A DNA stretch of 64,000 nt, taken from contig SVLJ01000003.1 of NCBI GenBank assembly GCA_015067995.1, positions 1-64,000 of the forward strand, written 5' to 3'. This DNA comes from Oscillospiraceae bacterium (GTDB taxonomy: Bacteria; Bacillota; Clostridia; Oscillospirales; Oscillospiraceae). Numbering within the stretch: the first letter of the stretch is position 1; the number at the start of each line of letters is the position of its first letter. A program made the position numbers and the translations under genes. The notes below the pieces were generated by a model. It worked only from the letters and a program-made list of their open reading frames with translations, did not search any database and was not told the DNA's origin. Positions 18,950 to 27,168 of the stretch are shown piece after piece.

Positions 18950-20929
18950 ATGAATGCCACATTCAACGATACATATGAAATTAAATCCATCATCGGAAAG
19001 GGCGGTATGTCCACCGTCTATCTTGCTGAGCATAAGCGACTGCATACCCGTTGGGCGGTTAAAGAGGTTCGCAAGGAGCAGGGCGCAAAATTTGACTTTC
19101 TGGCGGAGTCCAATATCCTCAAACGCCTGCAGCACCCTATGCTGCCCCGTATTGTGGATATTTTTGAGGATATAGATCACATCTACATTGCCGAAGACTT
19201 TGTGGAGGGTTTGTCGCTGGAAGAAGTGCTGCGCCGCGAGAAAAAGGTAGATGAGCAAGTCGGCCTTCAGTGGTTCCGTGATCTGTGCGGGGTGCTGCAT
19301 TACCTGCACACGCAGCAGCCCAACCCGATCATTTACCGGGACATGAAGCCGGCCAACGTCATGCTGCAGCCCGACGGTAACCTGAAGCTGATCGACTTTG
19401 GTATCGCCCGTGAATATAAGCAGGAATCTACTGCGGATACCACCTATATCGGTACCAAGGGCTACGCTGCTCCGGAGCAGTTTGGCACGGCGCAGAGTGA
19501 TGCCAGAACCGACATTTATGCTCTGGGTGTGACCATGTACCACCTGCTGACCGGAAAGAGCCCCTATGAGCCGCCGTACAACTTTGTGCCTGTGCGGGAA
19601 CTGGTGCCCTCGCTGTCTCATGGCATTGAATATATTTTGAACAAGTGTGTTCAGTCGGAGCCGGAAGCTCGCTATCAAAACGTGGACGAACTTCTGGACG
19701 ACCTGAACCATATTTATAAATTTGACAAGGCCTACAAAAAATATCGGGCCGCAAAACGCGGCCGCGTGGTAACCATTGTTGTGATGCTGCTGGCTTCGGC
19801 GGCGCTGACGGCAGGCGGATGGCTGATGATGGGGCAGGAGAAGGAGACGGAATATACCGCCCTTCTGGCTCAGGCAAGCACACTGTATTCATCCAGTTAT
19901 GATGGTGCTGTGGCCGTGTTGGATCGGGCCAGAGCACTGTTCCCTGATCGGGTGGATGCCGATCGGCAGCAAACCTACGCCCTGTATCTGAATGGTCGCT
20001 GGCGGGAGTGTATCGAGTTCGGTACTGCGGCTCTGAACAAATATGGTTCCGATCCGCAGACCCGCCTGACCATGGCTTCCGCCCAGTTTGAACTGGGTGA
20101 TTACAAGGCGGCAGGAGAGGGGTTTGCCCGAGGCGGTGAACTGTCCGAAAGCAATCTGCGTGATTATGCCGTCTGTCTGGGTCGCATGGGACATACAGAA
20201 GCAGCCGAGGCTATTCTGAACCAGTTGATCAAGCAGGGCGGCGATTCGGTTCTGACCCAGTACGTACAGGGTGAAGTGCTCATTGCCAAGGAGGATTATG
20301 CGGCAGCCGAAGAGATCTTGCTGGTTGTACTGGAACAAAGCGAGGACTTTGCATTGACCCGCCGCTGCTACATTTCGCTGGGTGACCTGTATCGCGAATG
20401 TGCCGGCCTTTCCGGTGCGGGCAAATCGCCCATCATGAGTCCTGCAACCAAGTCCGCTGAACTGCTGGCCCAGGCGGTTAGTCTGGAGGGTTTGCGTTAT
20501 GACAGCGCGATTTGGGAGACGCTGGCTTTGGCTTACTTTGAAGCCTACCACACCGATACCTCGGCGCCGGAAAACTATCTGGTCAAGGCGGCCGAGTGCT
20601 TCGACCGGGTCATCGAGCTGGGAGTCACCAAGGAATACCTCTACTCCAACCTTTACACCATTTACTATGAGATGAAGGACTATACCCAGGCCGAACAGGC
20701 TCTGACCGACTATGAGCAGATGTTCCCCCAGGACTACATGCCCCACGCCCTGCGAGGCATGCTTCTGATTACCATCGAAAATCAAAAGGAACAGGAGCAG
20801 AGGAATTATTCCCCTGTTCTGGAGCAGTATGAAATTGCCGGAAGCAAGATCCGCAGTTCTGACGAGACTACGTATTATCAGCAACTGGGAAGCCTGATCG
20901 AAAACCTGAAGAAAAACGGCTGGCTGTAA
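18950..20929 (+). CDS. Transmembrane Ser/Thr protein kinase with extracellular TPRs
   Basis: 659 residues. Kinase domain at about residues 8-265: IGKGGMSTVYLAE (Gly loop), WAVKEV (ATP Lys), YRDMKPANVML (catalytic loop, Y in place of H in HRD), LIDFGIAR (DFG) and GTKGYAAPEQ (APE). A single membrane helix follows (VVTIVVMLLASAALTAGGWLMM, about 272-293). The rest is TPR-like helices, expected outside the cell. This is a PknB-like layout with TPRs in place of PASTA domains. AAAGGAGA precedes ATG. It sits among the TPR lipoproteins, which could be its extracellular partners (inference). Confidence 0.9.
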   Translation: MNATFNDTYEIKSIIGKGGMSTVYLAEHKRLHTRWAVKEVRKEQGAKFDFLAESNILKRLQHPMLPRIVDIFEDIDHIYIAEDFVEGLSLEEVLRREKKVDEQVGLQWFRDLCGVLHYLHTQQPNPIIYRDMKPANVMLQPDGNLKLIDFGIAREYKQESTADTTYIGTKGYAAPEQFGTAQSDARTDIYALGVTMYHLLTGKSPYEPPYNFVPVRELVPSLSHGIEYILNKCVQSEPEARYQNVDELLDDLNHIYKFDKAYKKYRAAKRGRVVTIVVMLLASAALTAGGWLMMGQEKETEYTALLAQASTLYSSSYDGAVAVLDRARALFPDRVDADRQQTYALYLNGRWRECIEFGTAALNKYGSDPQTRLTMASAQFELGDYKAAGEGFARGGELSESNLRDYAVCLGRMGHTEAAEAILNQLIKQGGDSVLTQYVQGEVLIAKEDYAAAEEILLVVLEQSEDFALTRRCYISLGDLYRECAGLSGAGKSPIMSPATKSAELLAQAVSLEGLRYDSAIWETLALAYFEAYHTDTSAPENYLVKAAECFDRVIELGVTKEYLYSNLYTIYYEMKDYTQAEQALTDYEQMFPQDYMPHALRGMLLITIENQKEQEQRNYSPVLEQYEIAGSKIRSSDETTYYQQLGSLIENLKKNGWL

Positions 20930-20942
20930 GGAGAGAATTGCC

Positions 20943-22850
20943 ATGAAAAGAATGAGAGGTTTGTGTTTGATACTGGCGCTGGCTTTGGTCATTTGTGCCT
21001 GTGCCCAGAAGGCTGACGGTTCCACCTGGCAGGACCAGTACGACCTGGGTGTTCGTTATCTGGCAGAGGGTAAGTATGACGAGGCCATCCTGGCTTTTGA
21101 AGCTGCTATTGAGATAGACCCGAAGCAGGCGGATGCATACATCGGTCTGGCAGAGGTCTATACGACACGGGGCAATGTGGATAAGGCTGTCAAGATTCTG
21201 GAACAGGCTGTTGCTGAGGTCGGTGAAACCGAGGCGTTGACAGAGGCTGTAACTGCCCTCCCGCCGTTGGCTGCACCGGAACCCATACCGGAGCCCACAC
21301 CGGAACCTGCGCCGGAGCCCACACCGGAGCCTGTACCGGAGCCTGCACCGGAGCCCACACCGGAACCCACACCGGAGCCTGCGCCGGAACCTGTACCGGA
21401 ACCCACACCGGAGCCCACACCGGAACCTGTACCGGAGCCTGCGCCGGAGCCTGCACCGGAGCCTGCGCCGGAACCTGCACCTGAGCCTGTACCGGAGCCT
21501 GTACCGGAGCCCACACCGGAACCTGTACCGGAGCCTGCGCCGGAGCCTGCACCGGAGCCTGCGCCGGAGCCTGCACCGGAACCCACTCCTGCGCCATCTG
21601 GCACGCGTACCGAGAGATATGATTACGATGATGGCAGCTATATCATTTACGAATACAATGCCACCGGCGGATTGGTGCGGGAAACCGAATACAACAGAAA
21701 CAACGTCATGATCAGCGACTACAAGTACAACGCAGCCGGCTATACGATTTGGGCAGCGGTTTACTATTCTGACGGTACCCCGCAACGTGAAAGCGAGTAC
21801 AATTCCACGGGCAACATGTTGAAGGATACCTTCTACAAGCCCGATGGTTCCGTTGATTATTATTGGGTTTATGTGTATGATGCCACCGGCAGAACGATCC
21901 GCAACAGTGAATACAACGGCGCCAATATCATGATCAGCGACTACAAGTACAACACTGCCGGTTATACGATTTGGGCTGCATCCTACTATTCTGACGGCAC
22001 CCCGAAACATGAAACCGAGTACAATTCCACGGGTAACATGTTGAAGGACACCTTCTACAACCCCGATGGTTCCGTTGATTATTATTGGGTTTACGCGTAT
22101 GACACCACCGGCGGAACGATCCGCAACAGTGAATACAACGGCGCCAATATCATGATCAGCGACTACAAGTACAACACTGCCGGTTATACGATTTGGGCTG
22201 CATTCTACTATTCTGACGGCACCCCGAAACATGAAACCGAGTACAATTCCACGGGCAAAATGTTGAAGGACACCTTCTACAACCCCGATGGTTCCGTTGA
22301 TTATTATTGGGTTTACGCGTATGACACCACCGGCAGAACGATCCGCAGCAGTGAATACAACGGCGCCAATATCATGATCAGCGACTACAAGTACAACACT
22401 GCCGGTTATACGATTTGGGCTGCATCCTACTATTCTGACGGCACCCCGAAACATGAAACCGAGTACAATTCCACGGGCAAAATGTTGAAGGACACCTTCT
22501 ACAACCCCGATGGTTCCGTTGATTATTATTGGGTTTACGCGTATGACACCACCGGCAGAACGATCCGCAGCAGTGAATACAACGGCGCCAATATCATGAT
22601 CAGCGACTACAAGTACAACACTGCCGGTTATACGATTTGGGCTGCATCCTACTATTCTGACGGCACCCCGAAACATGAAACCGAGTACAATTCCACGGGT
22701 AACATGTTGAAGGAAACCTTCTACAACCCCGATGGTTCCGTTGATCATTATTGGGTCTACTTGTATGACACCACCGGCGGATTGGTGCGGGAAACCGAAT
22801 ACGATTCCAATAATAAGATGATCACCGACTACAAGTACAACGCAGCGTGA
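20943..22850 (+). CDS. TPR lipoprotein 3 with PEP linker and 74-aa repeats
   Basis: 635 residues. Lipoprotein signal MKRMRGLCLILALALVICAC, shared TPR module (residues about 28-110), a Pro-Glu-Pro-X linker of about 100 residues, then five and a half copies of a 74-residue YD-like repeat (motifs SEYNGANIMISDYKYNTAG, YYSDGTPKHETEYNSTG). Start ATG after AAGGAGAG, 13 bp behind the kinase gene. The frame ends abruptly inside the sixth repeat; the rest of the old C-terminus survives out of frame just downstream. The linker suits crossing the cell wall. Function unknown. Confidence 0.85.
   Translation: MKRMRGLCLILALALVICACAQKADGSTWQDQYDLGVRYLAEGKYDEAILAFEAAIEIDPKQADAYIGLAEVYTTRGNVDKAVKILEQAVAEVGETEALTEAVTALPPLAAPEPIPEPTPEPAPEPTPEPVPEPAPEPTPEPTPEPAPEPVPEPTPEPTPEPVPEPAPEPAPEPAPEPAPEPVPEPVPEPTPEPVPEPAPEPAPEPAPEPAPEPTPAPSGTRTERYDYDDGSYIIYEYNATGGLVRETEYNRNNVMISDYKYNAAGYTIWAAVYYSDGTPQRESEYNSTGNMLKDTFYKPDGSVDYYWVYVYDATGRTIRNSEYNGANIMISDYKYNTAGYTIWAASYYSDGTPKHETEYNSTGNMLKDTFYNPDGSVDYYWVYAYDTTGGTIRNSEYNGANIMISDYKYNTAGYTIWAAFYYSDGTPKHETEYNSTGKMLKDTFYNPDGSVDYYWVYAYDTTGRTIRSSEYNGANIMISDYKYNTAGYTIWAASYYSDGTPKHETEYNSTGKMLKDTFYNPDGSVDYYWVYAYDTTGRTIRSSEYNGANIMISDYKYNTAGYTIWAASYYSDGTPKHETEYNSTGNMLKETFYNPDGSVDHYWVYLYDTTGGLVRETEYDSNNKMITDYKYNAA
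21283..21590 (+). repeat. PEP(T/A/V) coding repeat
   Basis: About 25 tandem 12-base units encoding PEPT, PEPA or PEPV in irregular order. Low-complexity wall-spanning linker of lipoprotein 3; likely length-variable by slippage. Confidence 0.85.
21629..22850 (+). repeat. 222-bp tandem repeat array (5.5 copies)
   Basis: The landmark CGTTGAT recurs at 21851, 22073, 22295, 22517 and 22739, exactly 222 bp (74 codons) apart. Inner copies differ by only a few bases, so the array expanded recently; the first and last units are more diverged. Confidence 0.92.
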
Positions 22851-22932
22851 AACCGAGTATCCTTCCGCGTGTAATATTGTTCAGAAAACATACTGCAACC
22901 CTGATAGCAGCGTGCGTGAAACGGTTGATTAA
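22851..22932 (+). pseudogene. Out-of-frame C-terminal remnant of lipoprotein 3
   Basis: Read one frame away from the upstream gene, this stretch encodes ETEYPSACNIVQ and NPDSSVRETVD, the natural continuation of the repeat (compare HETEYNSTG and NPDGSV), then a stop. Aligning it with unit 1 shows that about 50 bp between 'KYNAAG' and 'RESEY' are missing. The loss is not a multiple of three and truncates lipoprotein 3. Confidence 0.7.
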
Positions 22933-22956
22933 TAAAGATAAAAGGGGAACGCCTAT

Positions 22957-24039
22957 ATGAAACGCCTGATATGTTTGTTTTTATCCCTGCTGATTATACT
23001 TTGGGTCTGCGGAAAGATAACAGAAACCAGCATCACATGGCAGGAACAGTACGATTTGGGTGTGCGCTATCTGACCGAAGGCAACTATGCGGAGGCTATT
23101 CTGGCTTTCAGCGCCGCCATTGAGATTGAGCCCAATATGACCGCTGCCTATCTGGGGCGTGCGGATGCCTATATTGGCTCGGGCGAAACGGAAGCCAATT
23201 TGGCTGCGGCTCTGGCAGATTATGAAACAAGCCTGAAACTAGACGAGGCCAATGCGGCTGCATGGCTGGGCCTGGCCGATGTGTACATCCGACAGGGGAA
23301 TTTTGACAAGGCACTGGAGGTGCTGCGAAAGGGCCTTGGTGCATCCGGCAGCAATGCGGAGATCGCAGATAAGATAGCCGAGATAGAATCGGGCAATATC
23401 TCCGACTCTTCGGGCAAGACCCGGCGGAAGAGTACATACGACGGAGAAGGAACTCTGATTTGGTATCATACCTACACTTATAATGAACAGGGCCGGAGCG
23501 CCTCTGTAACTGCCTACGATGGTCAGGGCAATCAAACCAGTCATGTGGATTTGCAGTATGACGCACAGGGAAACAACATAGTTTCGTACTATACGTATAC
23601 TGCGAACGGCCGGGTGGGTCGAATTGAATGTGACTTCGATGACAATCGGAAAGTGACGGAAAGACGCCATTTCGATGTAGACACCGGGGAGTTAGAAACC
23701 CGTTTTCTGGAGTCCTATGACAGTGAAGGCCGTGAAATCAAAAGTGAACAGTACAATTGCCGCGGCGACAAAGAGGAACTTGTCTACTACGACATCTATG
23801 AGTACGATGAGCATGGGCGCCAGGTAAAAACAAGCCGTTACGCTTCTGACGGTGCGCTGCGATCCTATTCAACAAGAACATACCTGAAAAACGGAAAAAC
23901 TCATGAGTACAGCTGGTATGACGCTTATGGGAATCTGCAATGGAAAAGGGTATCGCGCTATGATGAAAAAGGCAATTATATCGGGGAAGAGAGATATGAT
24001 GCCGAGGGAAAGCTGACACAATCCACGGTGTATGAGTGA
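22957..24039 (+). CDS. TPR lipoprotein 4 with YD-like repeats
   Basis: 360 residues. Start MKRLICLFLSLLIILWVCGK, lipobox WVC (weaker than in the paralogues). Residues about 24-140 contain the shared TPR motif plus a second pair (AWLGLADVYIRQGNFDKALEV). Residues about 150-360 are degenerate YD-like repeats (YTYNEQGRSASVTAYDGQGNQ, YEYDEHGRQVKTSRYASDG). These repeats are diverged from each other, unlike those of lipoprotein 3. AAAGGGGAACG precedes ATG. Confidence 0.8.
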   Translation: MKRLICLFLSLLIILWVCGKITETSITWQEQYDLGVRYLTEGNYAEAILAFSAAIEIEPNMTAAYLGRADAYIGSGETEANLAAALADYETSLKLDEANAAAWLGLADVYIRQGNFDKALEVLRKGLGASGSNAEIADKIAEIESGNISDSSGKTRRKSTYDGEGTLIWYHTYTYNEQGRSASVTAYDGQGNQTSHVDLQYDAQGNNIVSYYTYTANGRVGRIECDFDDNRKVTERRHFDVDTGELETRFLESYDSEGREIKSEQYNCRGDKEELVYYDIYEYDEHGRQVKTSRYASDGALRSYSTRTYLKNGKTHEYSWYDAYGNLQWKRVSRYDEKGNYIGEERYDAEGKLTQSTVYE

Positions 24040-24055
24040 GGAAAGAGGCGTATCC

Positions 24056-24448
24056 ATGACAAACGGACAATTGATGTTTTATGCAGGCATTGGCCTGTTT
24101 GGGCTGACAATCCTGTTGGCCATCGTATTTCTGATCAAGAAACCGAAGTACCGCCCGGAAAATGCTTCTGTCGGGGGCGGGCAAACCATCCCTCTGCGCA
24201 ACGGTTATCCCACGGAACCTATGACGGTCCGATACGGTGCAGCTGATCGCAAGAGTACCGAAACCAACGGGCATGTTGCTGAGATCACTGCCGCCGCCAA
24301 TGGAACGGTTTTATTGGAGGAAGAAAATACATCTTTGGCTGCAGAGACGGAGCTCCTTGTTGCAGAGACGGAGCTGCTGCCGCCGGAAACCCAGCTGCTG
24401 CCGCCGGAAACCCAGCTGCTCAGTGAAGGAACCGCTCTGCTGAAATAA
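24056..24448 (+). CDS. Single-pass membrane protein with Thr-Leu-Leu repeats
   Basis: 130 residues. ATG 24056 follows GAGGAAAGAGG. One N-terminal membrane helix (MFYAGIGLFGLTILLAIVFLI), then a cytoplasmic tail that ends in seven spaced copies of a T-x-L-L/T-V-L-L type motif: GTVLLEE, ETELLVA, ETELLPP, ETQLLPP, ETQLLSE, GTALLK. The repeats PPETQLLPPETQLL are recent 24-bp duplications. Similar 'TTVL' motifs accompany FHA domains in Firmicutes. I infer that these Thr residues could be targets of the kinase and ligands of the FHA protein in this locus; no family name is recognised. Confidence 0.65.
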   Translation: MTNGQLMFYAGIGLFGLTILLAIVFLIKKPKYRPENASVGGGQTIPLRNGYPTEPMTVRYGAADRKSTETNGHVAEITAAANGTVLLEEENTSLAAETELLVAETELLPPETQLLPPETQLLSEGTALLK

Positions 24449-24476
24449 CATAGAATCCATTTCGGGGGGGACAAGC

Positions 24477-26801
24477 GTGAAAAAGAACATAGTAAGCCTT
24501 TTCCTTGTCTTAATCATGACACTGTGTTCCTGCGGACAAAAAGCAGAGGTTACCAACTGGAAAGAACAGTATGATCTGGGTGTACGATACCTGACCGAAG
24601 GCAATTATGAACAGGCTGTTTTGGCCTTTGAGGCTGCCATTCAGATTGACCCCAAGCAGGCTGACGCCTATATCGCTCTGGCTGAAGTTTACATAAAGCA
24701 GGGTGATTCTGAGAAGGCCACCGAAATTTTGGATAAGGCTGTAGAAGCAGTCGGAGAAACGAAAGAACTGACCGAAGCATTGGCTGCCGTTTTGCCGATG
24801 GGGCTTCCCCCGGAAGTGACACCCGGAGACACACCGGAACCGACCCCGGAGCCTGAACCTAAGCCCGAACCGGCGCCCGCCCCGGAGCCGGAGCCCACCC
24901 CGGAGCCCGAGCCCACCCCGGAGTCCGAGATCGAGCCTTCGTTAGAACCTACGCCTACAAAACCTTCATCCGAGCCTATGGACGCTACTGTTGCTCCAGA
25001 CACAACGACAATCTTAAATGTGGGCGACCACATTTATTTTGGTAGCGCTAACCTGGAGAAAACGCCTGACATTTGGCAAGTAATCAATGTGGATGGGAAT
25101 TATGCACTCATTTATAACATGTGCATGTATCCCGGCGTGTTTGATGCAACCATTCATGCAGTATCCAAAACGATGAGCCTAACACAGTATCACTCGTATG
25201 GTTCGGCAACATGGGAATATAGTGATGCTAGAACCTGGCTAAATTCTCGGGATGCAACAGTGTCATACCAAGATATTCAGTTTGATTATGGTACAGCAGG
25301 AATTGCTACCGTTCCATGGCCTTCTGAAAGTATTCCTACCTATGTTGATACCGGTGGCTATTTGAATAGATTTACCGAGTATGAATATAGTATCATTCAG
25401 CCTGTTGCTCACCAAAGCCTGATTCCATACACTGAGTCTGGCAAAAAAAGTGTATTAGATACAGCATTCAAGGATTTTTCTGCTGACCTAAGTCTGTTTT
25501 ATCAGGAACCTTATGGCGTTTCAGAAACAACAGATTTGATGTTCTTGCTGAATGGGTGGGAATTCAAAAATTATGTTCTGACTAATGATTTGTGTGGATA
25601 TCGCTATCCAAATGGAAATAACTTGGCAGCATTTTGGTTAAGAGATTCTGTTGAAACTCAATTTACCCGCTTCTATGCATACTATGGAACTCACATGCTT
25701 ACTATCAGCAATGCCAATGTTGGCTCTAATCAAGCAGATATGAGTGCTGCAATTAGACCTGCTTGTTATATTGACATGCGGTATATCGCTGAAGTAACCG
25801 GAACAGGATCGTTTGATGATCCACACCGATTGACCATTGATCCGTCTGTTATCAATAGGGAAATTGAAGAGCATCATGTATCTATCGATGTTGATGATCC
25901 CACCCCGGAGCCGGAGCCCGAGCCCTCTCCGGTAGTTACACCGCCCTCGACTCCGATGCCTGCCCCACCGTCTTCTGTTCAACCCGAGACGGTCAGTTAT
26001 AAACTGGTCAATTCCAATGCAACGGCGGTCAGCGTATCCAACACGGCATCGTCCAAAGCGCGGTATGACTATGCGGGATATGATGCCTCCGGTGCTGTAA
26101 AGGGGTGCGGCTGGGATACGTACGGAAGTATTTCGATCCCCGCCAACGGCTATTGTGTGGTCACTGCTTCCGGTGCCATTGAGTTTATGGCTACGGATGG
26201 AGTTGCTATCACCGAAAGCGCGGAGCCTGCCCTGATGGCGTTCACCCTGGAACCGGGCAAGAGCTACCGTTTGGAGAACAACGGGAAGCAATACTATGAC
26301 GTGCGCAACAACTCGAACAACAACTCCAGAACCTATGATGAGGCGATGTATCCAGCCGACAGTTCAGCATCCGGCAATCGCGGCACATGGGGAGACATTC
26401 GTGTTTATGCAGGCGGGCACACCGTGGTGACCATAGGTGAAAATGCCATCGTCGCATACTATCCTTACGAGATGCGCAGTACGCTGTCGCTGACGGAAAG
26501 CGCGGAGCCTGCCCTGATGGCGTTCACCCTGGAACCGGGCAAGAGCTACCGTTTGGAGAACAACGGGAAGCAATACTATGACGTGCGCAACAACTCGAAC
26601 AACAACTCCAGAACCTATGATGAGGCGATGTATCCAGCCGACAGTTCTGCATCCGGCAATCGCGGCACATGGGGAGACATTCGTGTTTATGCGGGCGGGC
26701 ACACCGTGGTGACCATAGGTGAAAATGCCATCGTCGCATACTATCCTTACGAGATGCGCAGTACGCTGTCGCTGACGGATTTTAACGGAAGGGTCTCATG
26801 A
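24477..26801 (+). CDS. TPR lipoprotein 5 with DUF6273-like domain and 94-aa duplication
   Basis: 774 residues. GTG start after GGGGGGGACAAGC; signal MKKNIVSLFLVLIMTLCSCG (lipobox LCSC). Shared TPR module at residues about 24-100, PEP-type linker (115-165), then a domain at about 180-460 with DIWQVINVDGNYALIYNM, WEYSDARTWLNSRDA and AIRPACYIDM, resembling DUF6273, a secreted domain of unknown function. A second Pro-rich linker leads to a beta-type region whose last 188 residues are two almost identical 94-residue units. Likely surface-exposed. Lower GC at 25000-25900 suggests that the DUF6273 segment was acquired separately. Confidence 0.82.
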   Translation: MKKNIVSLFLVLIMTLCSCGQKAEVTNWKEQYDLGVRYLTEGNYEQAVLAFEAAIQIDPKQADAYIALAEVYIKQGDSEKATEILDKAVEAVGETKELTEALAAVLPMGLPPEVTPGDTPEPTPEPEPKPEPAPAPEPEPTPEPEPTPESEIEPSLEPTPTKPSSEPMDATVAPDTTTILNVGDHIYFGSANLEKTPDIWQVINVDGNYALIYNMCMYPGVFDATIHAVSKTMSLTQYHSYGSATWEYSDARTWLNSRDATVSYQDIQFDYGTAGIATVPWPSESIPTYVDTGGYLNRFTEYEYSIIQPVAHQSLIPYTESGKKSVLDTAFKDFSADLSLFYQEPYGVSETTDLMFLLNGWEFKNYVLTNDLCGYRYPNGNNLAAFWLRDSVETQFTRFYAYYGTHMLTISNANVGSNQADMSAAIRPACYIDMRYIAEVTGTGSFDDPHRLTIDPSVINREIEEHHVSIDVDDPTPEPEPEPSPVVTPPSTPMPAPPSSVQPETVSYKLVNSNATAVSVSNTASSKARYDYAGYDASGAVKGCGWDTYGSISIPANGYCVVTASGAIEFMATDGVAITESAEPALMAFTLEPGKSYRLENNGKQYYDVRNNSNNNSRTYDEAMYPADSSASGNRGTWGDIRVYAGGHTVVTIGENAIVAYYPYEMRSTLSLTESAEPALMAFTLEPGKSYRLENNGKQYYDVRNNSNNNSRTYDEAMYPADSSASGNRGTWGDIRVYAGGHTVVTIGENAIVAYYPYEMRSTLSLTDFNGRVS
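26214..26777 (+). repeat. Two nearly identical 282-bp tandem copies
   Basis: Copy 1 at 26214-26495, copy 2 at 26496-26777, with only a couple of base differences (for example GTTCAGC/GTTCTGC). The 94-codon period keeps the frame. A very recent duplication inside lipoprotein 5. Confidence 0.93.
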
Positions 26802-26876
26802 GATCCAGAATACTGCCTCTGATTAGTATGCTTTCTAAGTTCCTTAGTCAAAATTAAAATGCAGTATTGCATGCTG

Positions 26877-26920
26877 TCAAAGAACACCAGTTCTCAAAAG
26901 CGAGAACTGGTGTTCTTTGA
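26877..26920 (+). terminator. Perfect 19-bp hairpin at the end of the lipoprotein operon
   Basis: 26877-26895 pairs perfectly with 26902-26920 around the loop AAAAGC. There is no T-run directly after it; a second small GGGGCT/AGCCCC stem follows at about 26931. Probably the 3' end of the long pilus/lipoprotein transcript. Confidence 0.6.
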
Positions 26921-26930
26921 CAACCTGAAA

Positions 26931-26975
26931 GGGGGCTGTAAAAAAGCCCCTATGCGTGGAGCGGACTTTGCTCCG
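26931..26975 (-). terminator. Terminator of tRNA-Leu(UAG)
   Basis: On the minus strand GGAGC-AAAGTCC-GCTCC (26957-26975) is followed by GGGGCTTTTTTACAGCCCC, giving a T-run. It directly follows the tRNA 3' end. Confidence 0.6.
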
Positions 26976-26978
26976 ACG

Positions 26979-27062
26979 TGGTGCGCCTGAAGGGACTCGA
27001 ACCCACACGCTGAAAGCACGAGAACCTAAATCTCGCATGTCTACCAATTCCATCACAGGCGC
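26979..27062 (-). tRNA. tRNA-Leu (anticodon UAG), CCA encoded
   Basis: 84 nt. Acceptor GCGCCTG (27062-27056) pairs with CAGGCGC, followed by A and an encoded CCA. The anticodon stem CGAGA/TCTCG encloses the loop TTTAGGT, giving anticodon TAG. The T-loop GGGTTCGAGTCCC is canonical, and a long variable arm is present, as expected for class II tRNA. It marks the right edge of the lower-GC pilus block. Confidence 0.93.
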
Positions 27063-27080
27063 ATATTCCATTGAACAAGG

Positions 27081-27109
27081 ATTATATCACACATTCCGCT
27101 CTTGAACAA
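27081..27109 (-). promoter_or_regulatory. Promoter of tRNA-Leu(UAG)
   Basis: Minus strand: TTGTTC (27109-27104), 17-base spacer, TATAAT (27086-27081), with transcription starting about 10 bases before the tRNA. It overlaps the divergent MFS promoter. Confidence 0.65.
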
Positions 27110-27130
27110 TAGGGAAAAATGCCGTATAAT
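27102..27130 (+). promoter_or_regulatory. Promoter of the MFS transporter gene
   Basis: TTGAAC (27102-27107), 17-base spacer, TATAAT (27125-27130); ATG is 39 bases downstream. Confidence 0.75.
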
Positions 27131-27168
27131 GAGCCGACATGTGATTTTTAACGAAACGAGGTGGCAGG

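Noticed and set aside
20868-22748. 626-codon minus-strand frame with repeated GGVIRVNPIIINGTIGVV
   Set aside because: It is the reverse reading of the 222-bp repeats and PEP linker of lipoprotein 3.
21629-22850. Tandem repeats considered as CRISPR or regulatory repeats
   Set aside because: Units are 222 bp, contiguous, without spacers, and keep an open coding frame.
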